From Nitrospira sp. (GTDB lineage Bacteria > Nitrospirota > Nitrospiria > Nitrospirales > Nitrospiraceae), in NCBI GenBank assembly GCA_024998625.1, contig JACOEL010000009.1, positions 1 to 64,000 on the forward strand: DNA of 64,000 bases. Reading direction: 5' to 3'. The notes below the pieces were generated by a model. It was not told where the DNA came from, did not search any database, and saw only the letters and a program-made list of their open reading frames with translations. The first letter of the stretch is position 1. Each line of letters begins with the position of its first letter. The translations under genes were made by a program, and so were the position numbers. Below, piece by piece: positions 51,205 through 59,868 of this stretch.

Positions 51205-53556
51205 TTACCAGTGATAAATCAGGCTGAGGTTGCCGCCACGGCGGATATAGAGAAATCCGCGGTCTTCATAGTAACCAGCGGCTTCTGCCGAGAATCGCTC
51301 GGTGATCGGGAAAGTCGCGCCCCCCTGAATGGTGCGACTCGCCACCCGGGTAAAGTCCTGCGCGGCCACGATGCGTTCACCGGACGTCCCGAACGAACCG
51401 GACGCGAAGAATTGCAGTCGATCCGTCGGTCGCCAAGTGAGTTGTGAGGAAAGCGTAACGGCGCCCGTGTTCGGAATCAGATAGACCTTTTCCGTCAACC
51501 ACAGATTGAACGGCAGAAAAATCGTCAATCCCGGCATCAACAGATCGATATCGTCCTGCTTGTAATTCAGCCGGCGATAACCGAACGACACTTCGAGCGG
51601 CGCCAACGAAGCATGCAGCCCTCCCAACCCTTGCGCCACTTCGCCGATGAATGAGTAGTTGGGGGAGAAACGGGGGTTGATCGTCCCTTGCGCTGCAATA
51701 TACCCCCAGGCCCGCTGCCACAGCGGACTATACAACTCGGCCGACAGAGGGGTGTCGTGAAACCCGAACCGATTGATCGGCTCAGCCCGCAACACCAGTG
51801 TCTGATTGCCGAAGGGTTTGGCAATCTCAAAGAGCAAATCGCGCTCGTCCGGCTGGTTCTTGGTATAGGAATAATGGCCATACCCGATCTTGGCATAGTC
51901 CCGATAGGGCAGGCGCAACCCGATCAGTCCTTGTCCCACCGCCGCCCGCGGCGATACCAACAATTCGGATTTCACGGCGCGTAATCGTTGTTCGATATCC
52001 GGATCCTGTGTCTCGGCGAGCAGCGCTTCGTACCGCTGCAGGGCTTGAGACCGCTCGCCGCGCCAATGGGCCACCTCGGCAAGCCCACGCCGGGCTTCGA
52101 TCTGTCTGGGATCAGCTTCCAAAACCTGTTCATAGAGAAGGTGGGCTTCGTCGAACTGCTGCTGCCAGGAGAGCACTTGTGCGAGCGCCACACGAACGTC
52201 CTGATCCGCAGGATGATGCGCTAATACCTCTCGATAGAACATGGCGGCTTCCGCGTGGGCACCCTGCCAGGACAGCACTCGCGCCAATGCACTGCGAACT
52301 TCATCGTTCCTGGGATACTGCTGGAGTACCTCACGGTAAACGGCCTCCGCCTCGCGATACTGTTTGGCGACCTCAAACCTGGTGGCTCGCTCCATCGCGC
52401 TCGTGATGGCTCGCACCTCCACTTCCTGCGTGGAAGTATTCGGGTCGGGCGCGGCGGCACGAGTCGGCTTCGAATCGGCCAGCAGTTCAACCTTCACGGC
52501 ATTCAGCTGTGCCTCGATCTGAGGATCGTGGGTTTCCGAGAGCAAGGCTTCGTACCGTTGCAATGCTTCCGACCGATCGCCGCGCCAATGGGCCACCTCG
52601 GCAAGCCCACGCCGGGCTTCGATCTGTCTGGGATCAGCTTCCAAAACCTGTTCATAGAGAAGGTGGGCTTCGTCGAACTGCTGCTGCCAGGAGAGCACTT
52701 GTGCGAGCGCCACACGAATGTCCCGATCCTCGGGATGGCGCACCAACAGGTCTCGATAGAGTGTCGTGGCCTCCACATGGGCGCCCTGCCAGGACAGCAC
52801 TCGCGCCAACGCAGTTCGCAACTCGTCATTTCCGGGAGACCGTTGCAATGCTTCCCTATAGAGAGCTGCGGCCTCGACATAGTCACGTATGGTCTCCAGT
52901 CGTCGTCCCCGTTCCAGCACCTGCTTGCTATCGGGTGATACCGGGTCGGCCGTCGGGGCAGGAACTGGAACAGGCTGAACAACCTCGCCTTTCATGGCAT
53001 GAAAACGGGCCGCGACTTCTGCATCGCCTGTGACCGCCACAATGCGCTCATAGTAGAGGATCGCCTGTTCCTGGTGGCCGCCCCACAACAGCACATCGCC
53101 GAGTCCAGTTAAGGCTTCGACATGGCTCGGCTCGTCACGAAGAATCTGTTCGTACTGTTCCTGCGCCTCATCAAACTTCTTTTGCCATGACAGCACTCGG
53201 GCGAGTCCCGCTCGACTGTCGTGGTCGAGCGGTTGATGGGCGAGGACTTCCCGGTACAGGACAACGGCGTCGTCCCACTGTCCCTGCCAGGACAGGAGCT
53301 TGGCGGTGGTGGCGCGGACCTCATCATTGTCCGGTCGTACCACCAGGTATTGGTGATAGGCGTCGAGAGCTTTAGCGTATTCCTTCTGCTCTTCCAGAAC
53401 CTTGGCCCGTTCCAGCAGCTGACGAGGAGAGGGTTCCTGGGCGTTGGCCGGACCCGTCATGCCGAAGGCATGAAACCAGATCGTGGAGAACAGGGTCAGC
53501 AGGAGGAGACCCGCAAGGGGACTGAATGGACTGCTCCGCATGATGGGATCGCTCAT
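51205..53556 (-). CDS. TPR plus outer-membrane beta-barrel export protein (PgaA/YaiO-like)
   Basis: This is a 783-residue protein. A signal peptide ends near ANAQEP, followed by about twelve TPR units up to residue 530, among them LLSWQGQWDDAVVLYREVLA and VLSWQQQFDEAHLLYEQVLE. The C-terminal 240 residues form beta strands (IGYGHYSYTKNQ, VSFGYRRLNYKQ, AEAAGYYEDRGFLYI) and end in an aromatic residue, LIYHW, as outer-membrane barrels do. TPR plus barrel is the plan of PgaA, the poly-N-acetylglucosamine exporter; the barrel itself recalls YaiO. Long repeats within the TPR part are near-identical in DNA. Confidence 0.85.
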   Translation of the reverse strand: MSDPIMRSSPFSPLAGLLLLTLFSTIWFHAFGMTGPANAQEPSPRQLLERAKVLEEQKEYAKALDAYHQYLVVRPDNDEVRATTAKLLSWQGQWDDAVVLYREVLAHQPLDHDSRAGLARVLSWQKKFDEAQEQYEQILRDEPSHVEALTGLGDVLLWGGHQEQAILYYERIVAVTGDAEVAARFHAMKGEVVQPVPVPAPTADPVSPDSKQVLERGRRLETIRDYVEAAALYREALQRSPGNDELRTALARVLSWQGAHVEATTLYRDLLVRHPEDRDIRVALAQVLSWQQQFDEAHLLYEQVLEADPRQIEARRGLAEVAHWRGDRSEALQRYEALLSETHDPQIEAQLNAVKVELLADSKPTRAAAPDPNTSTQEVEVRAITSAMERATRFEVAKQYREAEAVYREVLQQYPRNDEVRSALARVLSWQGAHAEAAMFYREVLAHHPADQDVRVALAQVLSWQQQFDEAHLLYEQVLEADPRQIEARRGLAEVAHWRGERSQALQRYEALLAETQDPDIEQRLRAVKSELLVSPRAAVGQGLIGLRLPYRDYAKIGYGHYSYTKNQPDERDLLFEIAKPFGNQTLVLRAEPINRFGFHDTPLSAELYSPLWQRAWGYIAAQGTINPRFSPNYSFIGEVAQGLGGLHASLAPLEVSFGYRRLNYKQDDIDLLMPGLTIFLPFNLWLTEKVYLIPNTGAVTLSSQLTWRPTDRLQFFASGSFGTSGERIVAAQDFTRVASRTIQGGATFPITERFSAEAAGYYEDRGFLYIRRGGNLSLIYHW
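52055..52196. repeat. Internal repeat copy A in the TPR gene (142 bp)
   Basis: This block is identical to 52577-52718, offset 522 bp or 174 codons. It encodes the TPR units around QQQFDEAHLLYEQVLEAD. Confidence 0.9.
52577..52718. repeat. Internal repeat copy B in the TPR gene (142 bp)
   Basis: It is identical to 52055-52196. The surrounding 522-bp units are clearly related but have diverged, so this block has been kept alike by recent duplication or conversion. Confidence 0.9.
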
Positions 53557-53589
53557 CCGTGACGGTCCGGGCTTAGCTGCAGCGTGACG

Positions 53590-55269
53590 CTACTCGGCGA
53601 GGGCTCGGAATCCATCGAGATCGTGAATAATCACCCCGGCAAAACTGCGATGAGAAGTGCTGTCTAACATCCTCCTGACGGCCATGGACACATCCGCCCG
53701 AGGGCGACCGGCAAAGGTCAGGCGCTCCGGCCTGACGGTAAATCGATGATGAATGCGGAACCGCTCCTGACGAGATGACGTCGCCTGCGCCTCAGAAGTC
53801 GGCGTCAGTCGGAGCAGCCGGTGGTCGTAATCCAGCAGCGCGTCGGCCCGCCCTGGGCGCGTCTCACGCCGCAACACCACATGTTGTTCCAGCGGTAACG
53901 CCGTCGTTTCGACTGCCAACCACACCGGCGTTCCACTCACCTCGCCATACCGCAGAATATCTTCCGCGATGTCCTGCACTTCGTCGAGATCGGTGCGATA
54001 ACTCATCACCGCCACTTCATCGACACGGTCCATGACGGCACAAGCCAGGGGCCGGCCGTCGATCGTCGGACCGGTCAACCAGAAGGGAATCACTATCGAT
54101 AGCCTCGTTCGCCCCGCGATGGCGCCCTTCAGCACCTCGATGGTTTCGAGATAACGACGAAGCTGCCTGTCATCCTCAAGGAACCCCGGCAGAAGATAGG
54201 GCTCGATGTCGAGCTGCACTCCGAACAGCACGCCAGGCCCCACGAGATCGAGCAATCTCCGTATTTTATCGGCTAAAACAAGAGGTTCCTGAATGGCTTC
54301 GGGGTACCCGTCCAACGCCAGCGCATCGATCCCGCGGTCACGCACCGCTCTCAGCAGTCGTGCATACCCACGCCACAGTGCCTCATCGTCGGATTGAGAG
54401 GGCATTTGAATCAAAACTCTGGAACAGCCCTGGGACCGGCATGTCGCCAACATCGTCTCCGGGTTTTCTAGGGCCGCCCGGTAGTTCCACACCCAGAACC
54501 CGATCCCACCGGGCTGCCGACTCCCTAACGGCTCCCGGACAACCTCTATACGGTCGAACAGGATGCGAGTGCTCTCCGCCTCCGTGGAAATCACGAGGGC
54601 CGTCACATACCGGAGATCCATGCGGCGCCCGACCTCCTTCAAGGGAATGGTCAGATCGAACGGACCGGTTACCGTCGCGAGCGGTACATTGTCCTCCCGC
54701 CGGTGACCAGCCAGATCGTCCAGCGCCACCACCACCTGGCCATCTGCTTGACCACGCAGCCGCACCCACTGGTAGGACAGGAGGTCCATCGGCAATCCAG
54801 CCTGATGCAGCGCGATGCGTTGTCCACAACGCACCCGACCCTGAGCGGTCCACTGCACATCGATGCCCTGGTCGCGCTTGGTCACCTGCCCCTGGCAAGC
54901 GCCGAACGGTCTGGCCTCCCCGAGTTCTGAGGACAGTTCAAGAATAGGCACAAACGGTCGATAAGGAAGAGGGGGAACAGTCTGCGGAGGACCGCTCAAG
55001 GTCGCAGTTGGAGTCGTGCGCTCGCCGATATAGGTAAGCTCAATTTCATAGACGAAGGACGGAATGGGCCCGGACAGGGGAATGTCACCGGCCTGTGCAA
55101 CAGGGAACATGGCCATCAATCCGAACACAGCCTGCAGCAACATCAAGGTCGGCACACTTGGACGCCGGAATGTGTCGCCGGCAAATCTCGCCGAGCCCCG
55201 GAGAATCCTGTTCGGACTGACGCTATTACCGATGGAAAGACTCTGACCCATGTCGTTGGAGGCGCTCAT
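53590..55269 (-). CDS. Exported TIM-barrel glycosidase-like protein
   Basis: This is a 559-residue protein with an N-terminal hydrophobic segment (about residues 40-60) ending AQAGD. A beta-rich domain lies at 70-245 and a barrel at 250-500, with GIGFWVWNYRAALENP, DALALDGYPEAIQEPL, VLFGVQLDIEPYLLPGF and DEVAVMSYRTDLDE. The acidic residues of LDIEP sit where such barrels have their catalytic pair, as in the C-terminal glycosidase domain of PgaB. It is the first gene of the minus-strand operon with the porin and deacetylase genes. Its start overlaps that of the synthase on the other strand. Confidence 0.75.
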   Translation of the reverse strand: MSASNDMGQSLSIGNSVSPNRILRGSARFAGDTFRRPSVPTLMLLQAVFGLMAMFPVAQAGDIPLSGPIPSFVYEIELTYIGERTTPTATLSGPPQTVPPLPYRPFVPILELSSELGEARPFGACQGQVTKRDQGIDVQWTAQGRVRCGQRIALHQAGLPMDLLSYQWVRLRGQADGQVVVALDDLAGHRREDNVPLATVTGPFDLTIPLKEVGRRMDLRYVTALVISTEAESTRILFDRIEVVREPLGSRQPGGIGFWVWNYRAALENPETMLATCRSQGCSRVLIQMPSQSDDEALWRGYARLLRAVRDRGIDALALDGYPEAIQEPLVLADKIRRLLDLVGPGVLFGVQLDIEPYLLPGFLEDDRQLRRYLETIEVLKGAIAGRTRLSIVIPFWLTGPTIDGRPLACAVMDRVDEVAVMSYRTDLDEVQDIAEDILRYGEVSGTPVWLAVETTALPLEQHVVLRRETRPGRADALLDYDHRLLRLTPTSEAQATSSRQERFRIHHRFTVRPERLTFAGRPRADVSMAVRRMLDSTSHRSFAGVIIHDLDGFRALAE

Positions 55270-56656
55270 TTCAATTTCCGAATGGCTGTTCCTGCTCTAC
55301 TTTCTCGGCCTGACTGCCGGATACTTGATGCTGGACCTCATCGCCATCTTCCATCTGCGGCGATACCTGCAAGAGCGCGTGCTCGAAAGCCTACCGCAAT
55401 GCTATACGGGCTTCGAACCGCAAATCAGTATCCTGGTCCCGGCCTATAACGAAGCCGCCACGATCGCCGGCTCCATCCGCTCGCTGCTGCAACTCAGCTA
55501 CTCGGAATACGAAATCGTCGTGATCAACGACGGCTCGAAAGACGCCACGATTGAGGTGCTCCGAAAGGAGTTCGAGCTCTTTCCTTTTCCGGAGCCCTAC
55601 AACACGCAACTGCCCACGGCGGAGATCCGCGCGATCTATCATTCGACGCATCATGCGAACTTGCGCGTGATCGACAAGGAAAACGGCGGCAAAGCCGATT
55701 CTCTGAATGCCGGGATCAACCTGTCGCTCTATCCCCTGTTTTGCTGTATCGATGCGGACTCGATTCTCCAGCCGGACAGTCTGCGACGGGCGGTCCAGCC
55801 CTTCCTGGACGACCATCGCACGGTCGCGAGCGGAGGGACCGTCCGTATCGCCAACGGCTGCCGAGTGGAAAACGGGTTTCTGACAAAGATCGGCCTCCCG
55901 ACGAATCTTCTGGCGCTGTTTCAGATCGTCGAATATCTCCGCGCATTTCTCTTCGGGCGGTTGGGCTGGTCGCCGATGAATGCCATGCTGATCATCTCCG
56001 GCGCGTTCGGCATCTTCCGCAAAGAGGCCGTGGTCACCGTGGGTGGATACCGGTCGGATACGATCGGAGAAGACATGGAACTGGTCGTCCGCCTACACCG
56101 CCATCTACGCCTGAGCGACAAACCCTATCGCATCACGTTCGTGCCCGACTCGGTCTGCTGGACCGAAGCCCCGGAAGATCTTCACACGCTCAAGAATCAA
56201 CGCATTCGCTGGCAGCGGGGGTTGTGCGAGAGTCTGACAAAGAACCTCGACCTCCTCTGCCACCCAAAGGGCGGCACGATCGGCTGGTTCGCGTTTCCCT
56301 TTATGGCCGTTTTCGAGTGGATCGGGCCGGCGATCGAGGTATTCGGCTACTGTTTCCTGACGCTGGGATTTACGATGGGATTTGTCTCCGTGCAGGTCTG
56401 GCTGGTTCTGTTGATCGCAGCCATCGGGCTCGGGGTGCTGCTCTCGGTGAGCGCGCTGCTGCTTGAGGAGATGTCATTTCACGTCTATCCCGATCAACGC
56501 GATGTGCTAAAACTACTCTTGGCCGCCATCCTGGAAAATTTCGGCTTTCGTCAGCTGAATTCCGTGTGGAAACTAATCGGCCTGTATCGATGGGTACGCG
56601 GAAAGAAGGCCACCTGGGGCGCCATGACGAGAACCGCCTCCTGGCAGGCACGATGA
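55250..56656 (+). CDS. Processive family 2 glycosyltransferase, membrane synthase (PgaC-like)
   Basis: This is a 468-residue synthase. An N-terminal helix lies at residues 11-33. The GT-A domain has ISILVPAYNEAATIAGSI, VVINDGSKDAT, FCCIDADSILQPD with the DxD, TIGEDMELVVRL with the catalytic Asp, and QRIRWQRGLCESL with the QxxRW motif of processive enzymes. Four to five helices follow up to residue 440. Relatives make poly-N-acetylglucosamine, cellulose or hyaluronan. No PilZ domain is attached. It is divergent from the operon that would modify and export its product. Confidence 0.9.
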   Translation: MSLEALISISEWLFLLYFLGLTAGYLMLDLIAIFHLRRYLQERVLESLPQCYTGFEPQISILVPAYNEAATIAGSIRSLLQLSYSEYEIVVINDGSKDATIEVLRKEFELFPFPEPYNTQLPTAEIRAIYHSTHHANLRVIDKENGGKADSLNAGINLSLYPLFCCIDADSILQPDSLRRAVQPFLDDHRTVASGGTVRIANGCRVENGFLTKIGLPTNLLALFQIVEYLRAFLFGRLGWSPMNAMLIISGAFGIFRKEAVVTVGGYRSDTIGEDMELVVRLHRHLRLSDKPYRITFVPDSVCWTEAPEDLHTLKNQRIRWQRGLCESLTKNLDLLCHPKGGTIGWFAFPFMAVFEWIGPAIEVFGYCFLTLGFTMGFVSVQVWLVLLIAAIGLGVLLSVSALLLEEMSFHVYPDQRDVLKLLLAAILENFGFRQLNSVWKLIGLYRWVRGKKATWGAMTRTASWQAR

Positions 56657-56680
56657 ACCCCCGGGCCTGCTGCGGCTGCG

Positions 56681-57835
56681 TCATGACTTGAAGCGTTCGA
56701 TCGCCTGACTGGCTCGCTCCAGATCCTGGTCGGTCTTCGCCATACAAAACCGCATAAACCGACGCCCCTCCGGCCCGTCGAAGAACGCTTCACCCGGCAC
56801 GCCCGCCACGCCGGTCTTGTCCAACAGATACAACGCGCGTTCGCGACTCGTCTCTCCTGGAAGCCGGGACACATCCGCCAGCACGTAATAGGCACCTTGC
56901 GGCACGGCAGGAGGCAGTCCCGCTTTGGCTAACGCGCCGCAGAACCGATCGCGCTTCTGCTGATGCTCCTTTGTCAGGTCGCTGTAAAACGAGGGACCGA
57001 GCGCACGAATGCCGGCGACGACACCATGCTGCAGCGGGGTGGGCGCGCAGACGTATAACACATCGCTCATCGCGCCGATGGCCTTCGCCCACGTGGCCTC
57101 CGCCACGCTATAGCCGATGCGCCAACCGGTGATACTGAACGTTTTCGAGTAACCCCCGATGGTAATGGTTCGGTCGGCCATACCGGGGAGGGAGGCCATG
57201 CTCACATGCTCCCGTCCATCGAACACGAAATATTCATAGATCTCGTCTGTGATCACCATCACGTCATAACGACAGGCAATCTCCGCAATCTGTTCCAACT
57301 CCCGTCGTGTGAAGACCTTGCCGGAAGGGTTTCCCGGAGTGTTCACCACGATGGCCTTGGTCCTGGATGTCATGGCCTGCTCGAGGCCTTTGAAATCGAC
57401 CGTCCAATCCGGCAGTCGCATCGACACACAGCGGGGAACGGCCTCGACCGCAAGAATTGCCTGAATGTGATAGGCGTAGAAGGGTTCAAAGAGAATCACT
57501 TCGTCGCCCGGATTGAGCAACGCCATGCAGGTGGCCTGAAACGATCCGGTGGCTCCTGCGCTCACGGTAATATTGATGTCCGGGTCCGCCGTGATTCGAT
57601 TGTACGCAGCCAGTTTGTCGGCAATGGCCTGCCGCAGTTCCACAATGCCGTCAAAGCGTGAATAGATGTTATGCCCTTGCGCCATGGCCTGTTGCGCGCC
57701 CTGCACCACAACGGAAGGAACGGGGGTATCGCAGACTCCCTGAGACATATTGATCCCGTTCACCTTTGCGCAGGCAAGGGTCATCGCGCGGATATCCGAT
57801 TGAGCCAAACGAGCGGTCCGATCGCTTTTCTTCAT
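56681..57835 (-). CDS. Class I/II pyridoxal-phosphate aminotransferase
   Basis: This is a 384-residue aminotransferase of the aspartate/aromatic type. NINMSQGVCDTPVP starts the N-terminal arm; TVSAGATGSFQATCMAL binds cofactor, VVNTPGNPSGKVFTRRELEQ carries the conserved Asn and Pro, and TIGGYSKTFSITGWRIGY holds the Lys that forms the internal aldimine. The substrate cannot be told. It converges with the synthase gene 24 bases away. An 11-residue longer frame is rejected. Confidence 0.92.
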   Translation of the reverse strand: MKKSDRTARLAQSDIRAMTLACAKVNGINMSQGVCDTPVPSVVVQGAQQAMAQGHNIYSRFDGIVELRQAIADKLAAYNRITADPDINITVSAGATGSFQATCMALLNPGDEVILFEPFYAYHIQAILAVEAVPRCVSMRLPDWTVDFKGLEQAMTSRTKAIVVNTPGNPSGKVFTRRELEQIAEIACRYDVMVITDEIYEYFVFDGREHVSMASLPGMADRTITIGGYSKTFSITGWRIGYSVAEATWAKAIGAMSDVLYVCAPTPLQHGVVAGIRALGPSFYSDLTKEHQQKRDRFCGALAKAGLPPAVPQGAYYVLADVSRLPGETSRERALYLLDKTGVAGVPGEAFFDGPEGRRFMRFCMAKTDQDLERASQAIERFKS

Positions 57836-57991
57836 CACTATCCTCAAATATCGTGGTCTGGTTTTCACCGGCTACGCGGCCGGAGGCTGTCTCGCCTCGA
57901 TGGCGCGAGTCAGAATCCCGTACCCGTTCCTACCGGAAAATGCAACCGTCTCCGCCTGCCTGCAACGGGGCAAGTCGATGCACAGACCGCT

Positions 57992-58606
57992 TCATTCACG
58001 CTCCCGAGGAGAAGCCGGAAACACCTCGCCGCCTGATTCATGCGTCCTAGAATGCGCCGCCTGATTGGACTCCGCACGGAATCGATGGTAATGACCCAGC
58101 ACGCGATCGACATAGAACTGCGTCGCGGGAAGCGCCGGCGTACCGAGCGTCTGCCTGACTCGCGTCTCACCGACATGGTACGCAGCCAGCGCCAACGAAA
58201 GGTCCCCGTCGAAGCGGTTCAAGAGTCGTCGGAGCAGAGCTGCACCCGCATGGATATTGTCTTTCGGATCGAACGGGTCCAGCACATGGAGCGCCGCCGC
58301 GGTCAGCGGCATGAGTTGCATCAACCCGATGGCCCCTTTTGACGACACGGCTTCCGAATTGAAATTCGATTCGACCTTGATCACGGCCCGCAGGAGGGCC
58401 GGGTCGAGCCCGTACTGCGCGGCGGAGTGGGCAATAAGCGAGGTGATCGATTCGGACCCGCGAGGAAACGGGACATCCCGTATGCCGGGATCGATCGCAA
58501 CCCGGCTCACCGGAGGCATCATCACCACGAGGCACCCTACCACCACGAACGGGCAGAGCACGCGGGCCACACGCTCCCAACGGGAATTCCATTCCGGCTC
58601 TTGCAT
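57992..58606 (-). CDS. Soluble lytic transglycosylase (SLT family)
   Basis: This is a 204-residue peptidoglycan-cleaving enzyme. An N-terminal hydrophobic segment (residues 14-35) exports or anchors it. The SLT domain covers about 55-175: YGLDPALLRAVIKVESNFNS with the catalytic Glu, GAIGLMQLMPLTAAAL, NIHAGAALLRRLLNRFDGD and LALAAYHVGETRV, in which His replaces the usual Asn of AYNAG. It is a single gene, with a lipoprotein gene 39 bases upstream. Confidence 0.88.
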   Translation of the reverse strand: MQEPEWNSRWERVARVLCPFVVVGCLVVMMPPVSRVAIDPGIRDVPFPRGSESITSLIAHSAAQYGLDPALLRAVIKVESNFNSEAVSSKGAIGLMQLMPLTAAALHVLDPFDPKDNIHAGAALLRRLLNRFDGDLSLALAAYHVGETRVRQTLGTPALPATQFYVDRVLGHYHRFRAESNQAAHSRTHESGGEVFPASPRERE

Positions 58607-58645
58607 GATCGTGCAAGGACTCGAGCGGCATGTGCCGGGCTCGTC

Positions 58646-59032
58646 CTACCGGGCCTCCTCATCAAGGCTTCTGATGAGCACGGCTCGCCCCTGCCGATCG
58701 AACCAGGATTGGATACGATCGCCCACATGGGCCGGCCGATCGATCCTCGTGTTTTGATCATGGGGGATACGATATTCTTGCCCGCGAACATCGCGGACCA
58801 GATACGCTCCCCCTTCCACGGCTTGCACCTGTCCGACCAACGACCCGCCGAGCTGGTCACCGGCCGTGGCCGCAACCGGGATTTGCGCTCCGAGCGTTCC
58901 CGTCACGATGCCCATGCCAAGATTTTCCTGCGGAGAAGGTGCCTGCAGAGCCGACTGTGTACAACCTACGACAAAGAACCCCAGGGGAAGGACGAGCAAC
59001 AAACGACGACACACCGTGAGCAAGGGCATCAT
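58646..59032 (-). CDS. Lipoprotein with Gly-rich segment
   Basis: This is a 128-residue lipoprotein with the lipobox VVGCT. LGMGIVTGTLGAQIPVAATA is a glycine-rich helix-like stretch, and a small beta domain follows: VGQVQAVEGGAYLVRDVRGQ, IPHDQNTRIDRP and GDRIQSWFDRQGRAVLIRSL. The latter resembles the SH3-like or OB-like domains seen in small envelope lipoproteins. GGAGG lies twelve bases before the first of two ATGs. Confidence 0.7.
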   Translation of the reverse strand: MMPLLTVCRRLLLVLPLGFFVVGCTQSALQAPSPQENLGMGIVTGTLGAQIPVAATAGDQLGGSLVGQVQAVEGGAYLVRDVRGQEYRIPHDQNTRIDRPAHVGDRIQSWFDRQGRAVLIRSLDEEAR

Positions 59033-59128
59033 GGCTGGCTGTAACCTCCAAGGATGAATAGTATGGAAGCCGGTGCAAGAGAGGTACGGGGCACCGTCAC
59101 GTCACTATTCCATGGAGATGCGGAATGC

Positions 59129-59425
59129 TCAAGAAAATGACACAAATCGGCTCGAGGGGAAATCAATGGAAGGTCTGCGAACGAGGTTACCGGGAAACAG
59201 GACGAGGCACGGTGAAGTGATGTAGGTGATGCCGCAGGTAGATCTGCGGGACAGCCCTGATCCCATTCCAATCACGAGGTAGACGGCGGCGGCGAGCACA
59301 AAACCAATCGATTGCCCATCAAGCGGCCAGTGGAAGTCTCCCCGAATCACGTGGTCGAGCGTATGCATCCCATTCAGCCAAGCAATGACCAGGATCAGGC
59401 GGAGCAGGGAACGATCCACGTTCAT
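59129..59425 (-). CDS. Small membrane protein, probably C-terminally truncated
   Basis: This is a 98-residue protein. RLILVIAWLNGMHTLDHVIR and GDFHWPLDGQSIGFVLAAAV form the start of a four-helix membrane family in which the TLDH and GDFHWP elements are fixed. After the second helix (YLVIGMGSGL) the sequence turns polar, RRSTCGITYITS, without the later helices, so a frameshift or recombination has probably replaced the end. Its ATG overlaps the stop of the CoA-binding gene by four bases, which fits coupled translation. Confidence 0.6.
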   Translation of the reverse strand: MNVDRSLLRLILVIAWLNGMHTLDHVIRGDFHWPLDGQSIGFVLAAAVYLVIGMGSGLSRRSTCGITYITSPCLVLFPGNLVRRPSIDFPSSRFVSFS

Positions 59426-59868
59426 GCGTTCGCGGGCATGACATCCGAGCCGTTCTCGCTGACGCAACGAATATGCTCCTTCAGCCAGCAACGATCCATC
59501 ACCACTTGCAGCCCGGCCCGACGCGCACGTTCAGCCGCCGCCTCGTCGATGACGCCCTCCTGGAGCCAGACGGCCTTGGCCTTGATCCGGATGGCCTCAT
59601 CGACGACCGCACCCGCCTCTTCAGATCGTCGGAAAATATTCACCATATCGACCGGACCGGACACAGCAGAGAGTGCCGGATAAGCCCGCTCCCCCAACAC
59701 GGCCGGCTCTCGCGGAGTGACCGGAACCACCACCTTGCCCTGCCGCTGCATGTAGGCGGCCACGCGGTATGAGGGTCGGGCCGGATTCGACGACAATCCC
59801 ACCACGGCAATCGTCCGGCATTCGCGGATCAGCCGCGCCAGCCACTCCTGAGAGTCCTCACCTGTCAT
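59422..59868 (-). CDS. CoA-binding Rossmann protein (YccU-like)
   Basis: This is a 148-residue single-domain protein that matches the CoA-binding family: RTIAVVGLSSNPARPSYRVA, with the nucleotide loop, then VVPVTPREPAVLGERAYPAL and VDMVNIFRRSEEAGAVVDEA, ending WLQEGVIDEAAAERARRAGL and the MDRCWLKEH signature. The function is unknown. It overlaps msrA upstream by four bases and the membrane gene downstream by four, giving a tight three-gene operon. Confidence 0.88.
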   Translation of the reverse strand: MTGEDSQEWLARLIRECRTIAVVGLSSNPARPSYRVAAYMQRQGKVVVPVTPREPAVLGERAYPALSAVSGPVDMVNIFRRSEEAGAVVDEAIRIKAKAVWLQEGVIDEAAAERARRAGLQVVMDRCWLKEHIRCVSENGSDVMPANA

